This document shows positions 37,304 through 45,157 of a stretch of DNA of 64,000 nucleotides, piece by piece. Numbering within the stretch: the first letter of the stretch is position 1; the number at the start of each line of letters is the position of its first letter. Position numbers and translations under genes: made by a program. The stretch spans positions 41,070 through 105,069 of the forward strand of contig QCJH01000004.1 of the NCBI GenBank assembly GCA_003216155.1, in the 5' to 3' direction. The notes below the pieces were generated by a model. It did not search any database and had not been told where the DNA came from. It saw nothing but the letters and a program-made list of their open reading frames with translations. The DNA comes from Prochlorococcus sp. AG-409-A19 (GTDB lineage: Bacteria > Cyanobacteriota > Cyanobacteriia > PCC-6307 > Cyanobiaceae).

Positions 37304-37669
37304 TTACATGGATTGCAACTTGCAGAACCCTTGTGAAATCTCCAACTTCCCTGAGAAGCATTTGCTGTAAAGGCTCACAATGAGGGGAGCACTTCCGCCA
37401 ATAGGCAATAATCCATAGTAAAAACCGCCAGATATTCTTTTCGCTCGCCCTCTACCGCCTGAGACTTTTGAGTCTTTTACTCTTAGCCACTTCAATGCAT
37501 GAGATTGAATGGGAAATACCTCGATTTTGGGCCCATTTAAGCTTGGGATTTCGTTTAATCTCCAGCTCCTGCAATGGGAGTCATCCTCTAATAAAAGATC
37601 GAAATGATTATTTGTACCTTTTGGGTCTAAGTAGTGATATAGCAAGACCCACCGCTTTCTTTCTCTCAT
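37304..37669 (-). CDS. LigD phosphoesterase-like small protein
   Basis: The 121-residue product resembles the N-terminal 3'-phosphoesterase domain of LigD in reduced form: WVLLYHYLDP, HFDLLLEDD (HxDL motif), CRSWRLNEIPS and VSGGRGRAKRISGG correspond to the family's histidine, aspartate and arginine segments. Stand-alone versions exist in cyanobacteria and planctomycetes. No ligase or polymerase domain is attached and no Ku gene is nearby, so a role in end joining is only an analogy. The start is ATG. It lies upstream of smc on the same strand with a 60-base space to it. Confidence 0.6.
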   Translation of the reverse strand: MRERKRWVLLYHYLDPKGTNNHFDLLLEDDSHCRSWRLNEIPSLNGPKIEVFPIQSHALKWLRVKDSKVSGGRGRAKRISGGFYYGLLPIGGSAPLIVSLYSKCFSGKLEISQGFCKLQSM

Positions 37670-37786
37670 AGGGTTTCGAATATATTTAAATCGAACAAAG
37701 TCGAATACGATGGGATTTTCAATCGCAGTATTGAAGAGATTTTAAGTATTAATTTCATTTAACCATTGAGTTTGATTGTTAACGGC

Positions 37787-38056
37787 TTATATGCTTTTTA
37801 CTTGAAAAGCTTGTCTTTCATTGCTTGGTAAGACTTTCTTGAGCCCTATTTCTGCTTTTATTGCTCTTTGTTCAGCTTCAGCTGCTCTACGAGTAGCCCA
37901 CTCAGCTACTGCACTTTTTGTTTGATGCAGCTTGAGCAATTCTTTCGCAATCTCCCTAAGAGTGTGTATGTCCTTGCACTCTTTTATTGTGCGACTTAGT
38001 TTTTCAGTCTCAAACTGAAGCTGAATACTGGGTTCTATTGGGTCTTCAATATTCAC
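37787..38056 (-). CDS. Hypothetical helical protein, 89 residues
   Basis: A GTG-initiated frame encodes an 89-residue, Glu- and Lys-rich protein that looks entirely helical (KLSRTIKECKDIHTLREIAKELL and RRAAEAEQRAIKAEIGLKKVL), probably a short coiled coil. It has no catalytic motif and I recognise no named family; similar short helical proteins are common and conserved in Prochlorococcus. The preceding 200 bases contain two hairpins and a small membrane protein gene. Coding status is likely rather than certain. Confidence 0.6.
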   Translation of the reverse strand: MNIEDPIEPSIQLQFETEKLSRTIKECKDIHTLREIAKELLKLHQTKSAVAEWATRRAAEAEQRAIKAEIGLKKVLPSNERQAFQVKSI

Positions 38057-38163
38057 AACTAGGAGTGGGTTTTATCCCAAAAGGTTTATAGCTGAAGAAT
38101 GTAGTTGGTTTGAAACCTGATGAATTTCAAACCATTTTAATTCCAGCCATGAAGAAATTACGA

Positions 38164-38214
38164 GGCTCCTGTGGGAGCTCGCTATCGGTCTTACGCAAGA
38201 GATTGAGTCTTGCG
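38164..38214. repeat. Pair of adjacent hairpins between small genes
   Basis: The first hairpin is GCTCC-TGTG-GGAGC and the second, 15 bases on, is CGCAAGA-GATTGAG-TCTTGCG. Neither is followed by a T-run on either strand, so intrinsic termination is unlikely. They lie in a space of about 200 bases and could be part of a structured leader, trailer or small RNA. A 33-codon basic open frame covers the same bases on the plus strand. Confidence 0.5.
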
Positions 38215-38262
38215 AGAAAAAGGATTGCTTCTAGAGCCAGTAATGCTTAAGAAGCAAAGAAA

Positions 38263-38394
38263 TTAGTCCTGAGGTACGAACCTTAGGGCTATGAAAAGGA
38301 GCCCACCTGCTCCAGCAAGCGCGGCTAAAATTGTTCCCCCTGTAGTGGGGAGAACATTGGACGCAAAAAGTAGTGCGGACAGGCCGACGTCCAT
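38263..38394 (-). CDS. Small membrane protein, 43 residues
   Basis: From an ATG the frame reads MDVGLSALLFASNVL, then PTTGGTILAALAGAGGLLF and IALRFVPQD, ending in TAA. A hydrophobic Gly/Ala/Leu-rich helix of about 20 residues dominates, with a short basic and acidic C-terminal tail, so it is a one- or two-helix membrane protein. It is too short for many gene finders, and the two other minus-strand frames covering these bases give less plausible products. No family is recognised. Confidence 0.55.
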   Translation of the reverse strand: MDVGLSALLFASNVLPTTGGTILAALAGAGGLLFIALRFVPQD

Positions 38395-38626
38395 GATGAC
38401 TTTTGAAATGACTGAGAAGCTCTAGCATCAGAAGCATTTGCCTGGCAATAAATGTAATCAAAGGCCATGGTCTCCTTTGACTTATTTGTTTGATGTGCGA
38501 TTGAGAAAAGCCTTGTTATGACTGGCTTTGCAAGAAGGCAAGGAGTGTTAGGTGGTCGAAACAAGGCACGGGGGGGTTTCGTTAAGGAGAAGGTCTAACT
38601 AGTCTTGAACTACCTGTTTGGATCTT

Positions 38627-39091
38627 ATGGAATCAGTGAATTCCTCATCCGGTGATCCTCAGGTTCAAGTGGATTCGAGGGCGTCTACAACCGAGCCTCT
38701 TAATGAGCAGGCTTTTAGTGAGCGGTTTGAGAACTTGTTGCCAAAGATTCAAGAAGAATGGCCTGAGGTAGCTAGGCAGACACTAGAAGCAACTCGCGGA
38801 AGTATTGATGAGTTAGTTCGAGTAATTTCCCAGCACTCAGATAGCAATACCTATGGTGTACGTGAACAGCTGGAAGAATTAATTGATTCTGCAGGGAACA
38901 AAACAAGAGATTTTGCAGATAGTTTGGAACCTTTAGAGCATCAATTAGAAGAACTGCTGGATGAATTGAATAGCACTTTGCGTCCACGTATTGAGAAGCC
39001 TGTTCGAAAACGTCCGTTATTAGCAGTTGGCATTGCAGCGGGAATAGGGTTACTTCTTGGGATGATTGTGGCGGGAGGTAGAAGATCGTAA
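38627..39091 (+). CDS. DUF883/ElaB-like membrane-anchored protein
   Basis: The 154-residue protein has a disordered acidic N-terminus, a long amphipathic helix region (EQLEELIDSAGNKTRDFADSL) and a single C-terminal helix (LLAVGIAAGIGLLLGMIV) followed by a short basic tail GGRRS. This is the arrangement of ElaB/YqjD (DUF883) proteins, inner-membrane proteins that can bind ribosomes in stationary phase. The ATG is preferred to a TTG nine bases earlier. The stop overlaps the next gene's start by one base (TAATG), so the two are translated together. Confidence 0.72.
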   Translation: MESVNSSSGDPQVQVDSRASTTEPLNEQAFSERFENLLPKIQEEWPEVARQTLEATRGSIDELVRVISQHSDSNTYGVREQLEELIDSAGNKTRDFADSLEPLEHQLEELLDELNSTLRPRIEKPVRKRPLLAVGIAAGIGLLLGMIVAGGRRS

Positions 39092-39477
39092 TGACTGAAT
39101 CCAAACGTTCTAGGGGATTAGGAGCAGCTGCCAGAGTTACTGCACTTGCAGGCTCTGTGATGGATCTGCATGTTCGAATTGCTTTACAAGAGGTCGATAG
39201 GGAGAAACGTCGTTTAATTAGTGGAGGCGTTTTTTTAGCAATGGGAGGCAGCTTGATGCTTATAGCTCTGGTTGCGTTCGAAGTAGCATTGGTTTTGTGG
39301 ATGCAGAATTATTTAGGCTTTCCCTTGCCATATATTTTGTTGCTAGTAGCGATTGGCGATCTTGTTTTGGCAGGAATTAGTTTGCGAGTTGGAGGTCAAC
39401 TTGCAAAGGGTCCTTATTTACCTGAGACTCTCGAGGGTCTTTCAAAAACTACTCGTGCAGTGCTTGGGAAACCTTAA
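39091..39477 (+). CDS. Holin-like phage_holin_3_6 family membrane protein
   Basis: The 128-residue product has a basic N-terminus, two strongly hydrophobic helices (VFLAMGGSLMLIALVAFEVALVLWM and LPYILLLVAIGDLVLAGISL) and a short tail. It fits the PF07332-type family, whose members are mostly YqjE-like proteins in bacteria, not phage lysis proteins. The pairing with a DUF883/YqjD-like gene recalls the E. coli yqjD-yqjE order. There is no sign of phage genes around. The function is unknown. Confidence 0.75.
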   Translation: MTESKRSRGLGAAARVTALAGSVMDLHVRIALQEVDREKRRLISGGVFLAMGGSLMLIALVAFEVALVLWMQNYLGFPLPYILLLVAIGDLVLAGISLRVGGQLAKGPYLPETLEGLSKTTRAVLGKP

Positions 39478-39485
39478 TTAGAAGC

Positions 39486-40610
39486 TCAGTTAATTTTGTA
39501 GTGAAGCAATCGACAATCAATTCCACCGTTGTTAATAGGTATTTTTCGATGACATTTCATTTGTAGCGATCTGCTAAGCAAGGGATTACCACTTAGTAAC
39601 CAGAGTTGCCAACCTGATGCATGCTTTTTGACAAATTGACCTAACTTCTCATATAAAAGGTTTAGGTTTTCATCTTTGCCTATCCTTTTCCCATAAGGAG
39701 GATTACAAATAATTAGACCTGGCTTTTTAGGCAAAATTAATTTCTGGAAGTCATGCGTCTTGATCTCTATAACTTTTTCTAGGCCTGCCGACCGAATATT
39801 TGATTCGGCTTGTTTGGCAATTTCTAACTTTTTTTCACATCCAATTATTTTAGCAAGGGGTTTCTTCCGATTTTCAAGTTTTTTAGCTCTTGTGTTTTCT
39901 TCATCCCATAATTTTGGATCAAAGTCTGCCCACTTTTCTAGAAGAAAAGATCTATTAAGGCCTGGAGAAATTCTTTGGGCAATACTTGCAGCTTCAATAA
40001 GTAAAGTTCCTGAACCACAAAGTGGGTCGACCAATGGCAAGGAGCTATTCCATCCACTTAGTTTTATGAGCCCAGCCGCGAGATTCTCTTTTAATGGGGC
40101 TGCACCCATCGCACTCCGGTAGCCACGTATATGAAGGCTTTTTGCTGAGCCATTAAGGCTTAAAACACAAAAACCTCTGCTTATATGCAGATGAATACAG
40201 AGATTAGGTTTTTCTAGATCAATGAAAGATCTTTTGCCCCAATGACTCCTTTGTAAATCAATGATGGCATTTTTTACTTGCAGTGCTGTGAAATGACTAT
40301 GACTTAATTGGTTGGAACTGCCGGAGACATCAACCCTGAAGCTCATTGATGGATTTAGCCAATGTTTCCAATCGAGTGCTCTTTGTATCTCGATATAAAG
40401 TCTTTTAGGATCATTACATGGGAATTTAGCCATTTCTCGCAAAATCCTAAAAGGAAGAAGAGCTTGCAGATTTATCCGATAGAAGCAGGCCGTGCTGGCT
40501 TCAAAGGTCACAGCTCTCTTAAGAGTATTGAGTGAGAAGGCTCCTAGATCCGAGAGTTCTTTTGCTCCTTCAGATTCAAGACCTTGGGGAAGTACAGCAA
40601 TCGCCTTCAT
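39486..40610 (-). CDS. RlmL/THUMP-type N6-adenine or guanine RNA methylase
   Basis: The protein has 374 residues. The N-terminal half contains a THUMP-like domain (about 45-150) and the C-terminal half a SAM-binding methylase of the UPF0020 family: DPLCGSGTLLIEAA near 195 (SAM motif), KIIGCEKKLEI near 255 and the catalytic NPPYGKRIG near 302. The NPPY motif indicates methylation of an exocyclic nitrogen, such as N2-guanine of 23S rRNA (RlmL) or of tRNA. The start is ATG. It is convergent with the holin-like gene, with eight bases between stops. Confidence 0.88.
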   Translation of the reverse strand: MKAIAVLPQGLESEGAKELSDLGAFSLNTLKRAVTFEASTACFYRINLQALLPFRILREMAKFPCNDPKRLYIEIQRALDWKHWLNPSMSFRVDVSGSSNQLSHSHFTALQVKNAIIDLQRSHWGKRSFIDLEKPNLCIHLHISRGFCVLSLNGSAKSLHIRGYRSAMGAAPLKENLAAGLIKLSGWNSSLPLVDPLCGSGTLLIEAASIAQRISPGLNRSFLLEKWADFDPKLWDEENTRAKKLENRKKPLAKIIGCEKKLEIAKQAESNIRSAGLEKVIEIKTHDFQKLILPKKPGLIICNPPYGKRIGKDENLNLLYEKLGQFVKKHASGWQLWLLSGNPLLSRSLQMKCHRKIPINNGGIDCRLLHYKIN

Positions 40611-40665
40611 TGTTTTAGCAGTTCATAATTGAGAAATTGCCATCATTTTTCTGAAAAAAATGATT

Positions 40666-40970
40666 CATGGAGCTGCTTTAGTTCTATATGACTGGCAGAA
40701 TGTATAGGTCTATCTATTGATGGACTAGGTGATTCACACCAGTGTTTCGGACAGCGGTTCGATTCCGCTCAGCTCCATCTATTCCTAAAGAGTCATGGGG
40801 CTGCAATGGTTTCGACGGGACATGAGGAGGGTGACTGAAGCCTGCTCGGTAAGAGCAAACTCGTAACAGCGAACAACATCGTTCGTTTCTCCCGTCAGAC
40901 AGCCCCTGTTGCTGCTTGACCTAATTAAAGGAGATGGGGTGAGGTCAGCCTTATCACCCAAATGACTCGT
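40666..40970 (+). ncRNA. ssrA: Two-piece (permuted) tmRNA
   Basis: tmRNA rescues stalled ribosomes and tags the incomplete protein. The gene is permuted: the 3' acceptor half comes first, ending in the T-arm AGCGGTTCGATTCCGCT and acceptor strand CAGCTCCA at 40777; after 19 bases the 5' half starts with GGGGCTGCAATGGTTTCGACG at 40797. The two acceptor strands pair (GGGGCTG with CAGCTCC). The tag reading frame at 40869-40919 encodes ANNIVRFSRQTAPVAA followed by TGA. This gene form is known for the alpha-cyanobacterial lineage. The left boundary is approximate. CCA is not encoded. Confidence 0.93.
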
Positions 40971-40993
40971 GAGGGCTGAAAGGCCCTCTTTTT
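40971..40993 (+). terminator. Intrinsic terminator of ssrA
   Basis: A GAGGGC stem, TGAAAG loop and GCCCTC stem are followed by a run of five T. It lies directly after the coding piece of the tmRNA gene and on the same strand, so it ends that transcript. Confidence 0.85.
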
Positions 40994-41373
40994 CATTGAA
41001 TAGCAATGGGCCTCGAATTAGATGGAGGAATCTCAAAGCAAGATATTGAAAATTTATCGAAGAGTTGCAAGTAGTCTTCAAAAGACATTGACATCAGTTC
41101 AACTTCAATCTGATTTCATCAGACAAAAATTCTCTTTTTTTCTTACCCTTATAACTAACTTCAGTACACAAGACATTTAAAACAAGATCTAGCGATATAA
41201 GCTATATTTGATGAGGTTGAGAAAATAAGCTATTCGACTTGTAGAGGAAAGGTTACAATTTTGATCAGAAAGAAGATTGATAAATAAACTAGTAATCAGT
41301 TTTCCTCAGAGATGATCATGAGCTTTGTAAATGCTCCGAAAAATATTTAACTAAAACTCATTGAGAATCAGAA
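40994..41373. other. AT-rich space between ssrA and the GSCFA gene
   Basis: This 380-base stretch contains no gene-like open frame in either direction; the longest is a 22-codon plus-strand frame. It has poly-A and poly-T runs and no strong hairpin. It is the left margin of the accessory region and probably holds the promoter of the GSCFA gene. No remnant of an integrase or a second copy of the tmRNA acceptor end was seen. Confidence 0.6.
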
Positions 41374-42456
41374 ATGGCCAAGCATCCCTATATCGATCTT
41401 CCTAAAAGTTCATTTTGGAAAAGCGGCGTAGCCAATGAAGATCCATGTTGCATGCAAGAAATTTACAAGAAGAAATTTCAGATAACTGATAGCTGTCGAA
41501 TTGCTACCGCAGGTTCATGCTTTGCACAGCATATAACCGCTAATCTCAAAGCAAATGGATATCAAGTCCTTGACATTGAGCCCCCTCCACCAGGATTGCC
41601 AGAGCCTCTTCATAAGAAGTATGGATATTCTATGTATAGTGGTCGTTATGGAAATATCTATACTGTTAGGCAGTTACTTCAACTTTTGCAAGAAGTATCT
41701 GGGGCTTGGGCTCCAGAAGATTATATTTGGGAAAGGAATGGCAGATACTTTGATGCTTTAAGGCCAGGAATTGAACCAAATGGCCTTTCTTCTCCAAACG
41801 AGGTTAAAGAACATAGGCAGAGACATTTGCAACTTTTAAGTTGTCTTTTTGCGTCAGCAGATGTTTTTATATTTACGCTTGGCTTAACCGAGGCTTGGGT
41901 ACATAAAGGATCAGGAACTGTTTACCCTACTGCCCCTGGAACTATTGCTGGAAGTTTCAACCCTAAGATGCATTCATTTATAAATTTTCAATTTGCGGAT
42001 CTTATTCACGACTTCAATAGTTGCAGAGCTGTGCTTAGTGTGCTTAGGGAAGGTAAACCTATAAAGATTATTTTAACCGTTTCGCCTGTTCCCCTTACAG
42101 CTACAGCCTCAGGTTGCCATGTTCTTGTGGCAAACACTTATTCAAAATCTGTTCTTCGAGCAGCAGCTGCACAACTCACAAACAATTCTAAGGACATAGA
42201 TTATTTTCCTTCTTATGAGATTGTTACTAATCCAAGGCAACAATCTGCCTCATACCAAGAGAATTTCCGAAGTATAAGAGAGGAATCAGTAAAGAATGTC
42301 ATGAACCATTTCTTCTCTGAACATGTTTCAATTTTTAAGCAGGAGGATTCATTGGATGAATCTCTAATTACCAAGCCAGAAGAGTTATCAGATCAAGTGA
42401 GTTTTGAGTATGACCTTCAATGCGAGGAGGCTTTGTTGGAGGCTTTTGCAGAATGA
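41374..42456 (+). CDS. GSCFA-domain protein (SGNH-hydrolase-like)
   Basis: The protein has 360 residues. Its eponymous motif ATAGSCFAQHI lies near residue 46, followed by the family segments SGRYGNIYTVRQLLQLL and FTLGLTEAW near 168, and NPKMHSFINF near 195; the GSCFA family (PF08885) is a distant SGNH-fold group whose members are usually near polysaccharide and surface-modification genes. The serine of GSCFA is the likely nucleophile and the threonine/asparagine segments the oxyanion residues, but the reaction is unknown. It has no signal peptide or membrane segment. The next gene overlaps it by four bases (ATGA), so a functional pair is likely. Confidence 0.82.
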   Translation: MAKHPYIDLPKSSFWKSGVANEDPCCMQEIYKKKFQITDSCRIATAGSCFAQHITANLKANGYQVLDIEPPPPGLPEPLHKKYGYSMYSGRYGNIYTVRQLLQLLQEVSGAWAPEDYIWERNGRYFDALRPGIEPNGLSSPNEVKEHRQRHLQLLSCLFASADVFIFTLGLTEAWVHKGSGTVYPTAPGTIAGSFNPKMHSFINFQFADLIHDFNSCRAVLSVLREGKPIKIILTVSPVPLTATASGCHVLVANTYSKSVLRAAAAQLTNNSKDIDYFPSYEIVTNPRQQSASYQENFRSIREESVKNVMNHFFSEHVSIFKQEDSLDESLITKPEELSDQVSFEYDLQCEEALLEAFAE

Positions 42457-43187
42457 TCAAAGTTTTAGTTTTTGGGAATTCCCAAGTTGGTTGCATAAAG
42501 GCAGGTCAGAACATTCTTCAAGAAAGGCAAGAGTTAGCTGGCTATGACTTTTACTTTGCCGCATTGCCCGGTGGAGGAATAGGCGGCTTTAAGTTGGATG
42601 GGAATATTTTAAAAGTTAATAAGGAATTGGAGGAGAAGTTGAAAGTTGTCTGGAAATCTGACAGACAAATAGATGTTAATGATTTTGATAGAGTTATAAT
42701 TGCAGCAGGAGATAATCGATTGCATCCATGTTTCTATTACTCTAAACCGCCTTTTAGTCATCTGTCACATTCAGTTATTGGTAAGATTGTTACTTACGCA
42801 GGAATTGATAGAGTTGTAGGACAGCTATTTATGAACTTTCCTGAAAAAATAATTTTCTTAGGAGGTGTACTTCCCTCGGAGGAATGTGTGTCTATACAGA
42901 GCATTAAAACACTTGGGAATGATGATAGGGAAATAATTAAAAGCAATAGCTTAAAAATAAGAGCAGTCTGTGATAGTACTATTGGTTATGGTAAGAAGGT
43001 CGTTAAGTATTTTCTGCCTCCACCTCATGTTTTAAGTGATGTAGGCGTGACTACTAGGAAGAAGTTTATCCGAGGAGGATTAAGTTTTGATGGTATTGGT
43101 AAAAGTCCGGACAATCTTCATGGTAATAAGTCATATGGGTATGAAATTCTGAAGGCTATGATTTCAACAAAAAGTCTTTTCTCCTGA
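42453..43187 (+). CDS. SGNH-like hydrolase, partner of the GSCFA protein
   Basis: The 244-residue product shows distant SGNH-family blocks: VFGNSQVGC at the N-terminus (block I, serine in GNSQ), VIIAAGDNR near 90 (position of block III) and SPDNLHGNKSYG at the C-terminus (block V DxxH). No signal peptide is present. The four-base overlap with the GSCFA gene decides the ATG start. Together these look like two cytoplasmic esterase- or transferase-like enzymes for acylation of a sugar or protein; direct evidence for a substrate is absent. The assignment to a family is moderate. Confidence 0.65.
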   Translation: MIKVLVFGNSQVGCIKAGQNILQERQELAGYDFYFAALPGGGIGGFKLDGNILKVNKELEEKLKVVWKSDRQIDVNDFDRVIIAAGDNRLHPCFYYSKPPFSHLSHSVIGKIVTYAGIDRVVGQLFMNFPEKIIFLGGVLPSEECVSIQSIKTLGNDDREIIKSNSLKIRAVCDSTIGYGKKVVKYFLPPPHVLSDVGVTTRKKFIRGGLSFDGIGKSPDNLHGNKSYGYEILKAMISTKSLFS

Positions 43188-43212
43188 GCTAGATTGTATG
43201 TGGATTAATGCA

Positions 43213-43326
43213 AGAATATACTGATCTGTTTCTTGCCTTAGGGCCAATTTTCTTGGTTATTTAGTAATAATTTATGTTTTCAGTACAGAATTAATGGCGC
43301 TTTGCTATTTGGTAGCTCTAATCTTC
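43213..43326 (+). repeat. Left copy of a diverged ~115-base direct repeat
   Basis: This stretch aligns with bases 49431-49545 in the same orientation at roughly 80% identity over the best 85 bases, with shared blocks such as GGGCCAATTTT, TAGTAATAATT and GTACAGAATTAATG. Together the copies bracket the four-gene operon and the divergent 580-residue gene. It may be an imperfect duplication made when that segment arrived, or the remains of a shared element. Confidence 0.8.
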
Positions 43327-43436
43327 TTTAGATCTGTTTAAGAAGTCTTCTTTCGACCCTTTCCCACTCAAGTTACTACCAACAATATGATTTTATACTC
43401 CTTTAAAACGTAAGCTTTAATAGATAGAATAATTTC

Positions 43437-44552
43437 TTATATTGAATGCCGAGCATTTGCAATTTCAACTGGTTGAAATTTATTTATAGCAGTACAAATT
43501 TCTTGCACTTGAATTCTAGTCATTCTATAATATAAAGGTAGGTAAATTACCTTTTTGCAAAGGCTTTCTATTTCAGGCAGATTATTGTCTTTGTATGATT
43601 TAAATGCTTCCAGGCTAGGAACATATGTTAAACAAAGTTTAGTCTCAATACCATTTTTACTTAGATACTTATGAAGTGATTCAGCAGAATCACTTTGGAT
43701 AGGAAATGTATAAGGTGAAACCTTCTCAGAGCCTTGATCATCTAAAATTTGTATGAATTTCAGTTTTTTTAGATTAGATTGATATATTTTTCTGAGCTGA
43801 TCAAGATGTGCGAAAATCTTTTCCCAGGATCGGAGCTTTTCGGCAATTAGCGAGCATGCTATTGAGTCAGGTTTAAAGTTTAGTGAAGTAGTCGGAAAAT
43901 GAATTTTATCCGGTGTTCCATTATGCCTTAGTGTAAGCAATTGTTTTGTTAATGAAGAAGAATGAATAATTAAACCTAGATCCATTAGGCATCCAAGCTG
44001 TTTCATTGGATTAAATGAAAAAGTTGCTATATCTGACAATTCACCAATTAAATAACCATCACGCTTGGAGCCGAAGGCTTGTGCACAATCCTCTAGAAAA
44101 TAAATATTATGCTCCTTACATATTTTAGATACTGTAAGATGATCAAATGGAATACCACCATGGTGAACCAGAAAAACTGCTGAAACTGAAGTATCTATAT
44201 AAGAAGATAGTATTTGGGGATTAATATTTAGAGTTTTAGGATCTATAGGAAGAAATTCAGGTATCAGACCATTCTCAACGATTGCATTTGAAGTTGCTAC
44301 CCAAGTAATAGGTGAAGTAAGAACTTTGCTGCCTTTTGGAAGGTTTAGTAATTTAATGCCTAGATAGCATGCTGAGGTTCCAGAAGATACGAGATGGGCT
44401 GTACGAGAGAATTTATTACTAAAGCAAGCTTCAGCTTCTTTAACGGAGTTCCCGAGAATTAACTCTCCAGTGGAGATATGTGATTTAAAAATTTCAATAG
44501 CTTTAATGGCATCTTCTTCATTGAGGGAGAGGTCAAAAAAAGGAATCTTCAT
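43437..44552 (-). CDS. DegT/DnrJ/EryC1-family aminotransferase
   Basis: This PLP enzyme usually transaminates a keto sugar on a nucleotide carrier. It has 371 residues with IPFFDLSLNEED at the start, SSGTSACYLG near 56, the PLP-ring partner EDCAQAFG near 155, and the predicted Schiff-base lysine in SFNPMKQLG near 183. The usual acidic GEGG or GDGG turn after the lysine is replaced by GCLMDLG, so it is a divergent member. The ATG overlaps the formyltransferase stop (ATGA). As the last gene of a four-gene unit beside a formyltransferase, it may make the amino sugar that the latter formylates; a dehydratase and a nucleotidyltransferase are missing nearby. Confidence 0.85.
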   Translation of the reverse strand: MKIPFFDLSLNEEDAIKAIEIFKSHISTGELILGNSVKEAEACFSNKFSRTAHLVSSGTSACYLGIKLLNLPKGSKVLTSPITWVATSNAIVENGLIPEFLPIDPKTLNINPQILSSYIDTSVSAVFLVHHGGIPFDHLTVSKICKEHNIYFLEDCAQAFGSKRDGYLIGELSDIATFSFNPMKQLGCLMDLGLIIHSSSLTKQLLTLRHNGTPDKIHFPTTSLNFKPDSIACSLIAEKLRSWEKIFAHLDQLRKIYQSNLKKLKFIQILDDQGSEKVSPYTFPIQSDSAESLHKYLSKNGIETKLCLTYVPSLEAFKSYKDNNLPEIESLCKKVIYLPLYYRMTRIQVQEICTAINKFQPVEIANARHSI

Positions 44553-45157
44553 GAATCTAATCTACTAATATTTACAATTGCTGCTTTTGATAGGTTCTTA
44601 TCATTATATATAGGCTGTTTAATAATTTGATGTAGGAATTGGACGACTAGTGTGTATTCAGAAAGATGTCTCTGATGACACAATTCTGCTTTTGGTTTTG
44701 ATGAGTCAAGGGGAAAAGCTACTTGCCCATAAATTGGACCAGAATCCAGTTCATTGGTTATTTCATGAAGTGTAGCGCCTTGAATGCATACTCCAGATTT
44801 TATGGCCTGTTCAAAAGCATTTAAACCCTTGAATGATGGGAGCAAGCTAGGATGTAAATTAACTAGTTTGATGGAGGAGCTCCTGAAGGATTCTAAATTA
44901 ATAATCTTATCGAATAATAATATTATTATATTGAGATCAAGCTTCTTCGATAAAACAGAAAGCTGTTTGCTACCTGAATCGTTATTTTTCCAATTAATGT
45001 TAATAGTTTTAGGTGTAAACTTTGCTATATCTGGTATTTTGATTGGCTGTTTAGAAGTTGTTATCAGACAATCTATATACTTGGAGATTTGTTCTTGCTC
45101 GATTAATATTCTATTGACTAATGAGCTGCTGGATGAGGTAAGGAATGCGATTTTCAT
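44549..45157 (-). CDS. Formyltransferase of the PurN/Fmt-N type
   Basis: The 202-residue protein transfers a formyl group from 10-formyltetrahydrofolate by family. The catalytic asparagine and histidine are in LVNLHPSLLPSFKG near 97 and the aspartate in ELDSGPIYGQ near 137, so the active triad is intact. It has no C-terminal tRNA- or sugar-binding domain. The genuine purine PurN would normally sit elsewhere in the chromosome and be more conserved; the context between an acetyltransferase-like and a DegT gene favours formylation of an amino sugar or amino-acid derivative. The ATG overlaps the previous gene's stop (TGATG). Confidence 0.78.
   Translation of the reverse strand: MKIAFLTSSSSSLVNRILIEQEQISKYIDCLITTSKQPIKIPDIAKFTPKTININWKNNDSGSKQLSVLSKKLDLNIIILLFDKIINLESFRSSSIKLVNLHPSLLPSFKGLNAFEQAIKSGVCIQGATLHEITNELDSGPIYGQVAFPLDSSKPKAELCHQRHLSEYTLVVQFLHQIIKQPIYNDKNLSKAAIVNISRLDS

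Noticed and set aside
39091..39477. Phage holin / prophage remnant
   Set aside because: The family name mentions phage, but the DUF883-holin-like pair is a bacterial arrangement and no other phage gene is near.
40741..40777. tRNA-like 3' end (T-arm and acceptor strand)
   Set aside because: It is the acceptor half of the permuted tmRNA, not an independent tRNA: no anticodon arm precedes it and the 5' strand lies downstream.
40785..41081. Minus-strand open frame across the tmRNA coding half
   Set aside because: It is antisense to the tmRNA and its terminator, and has no ribosome site or domain.
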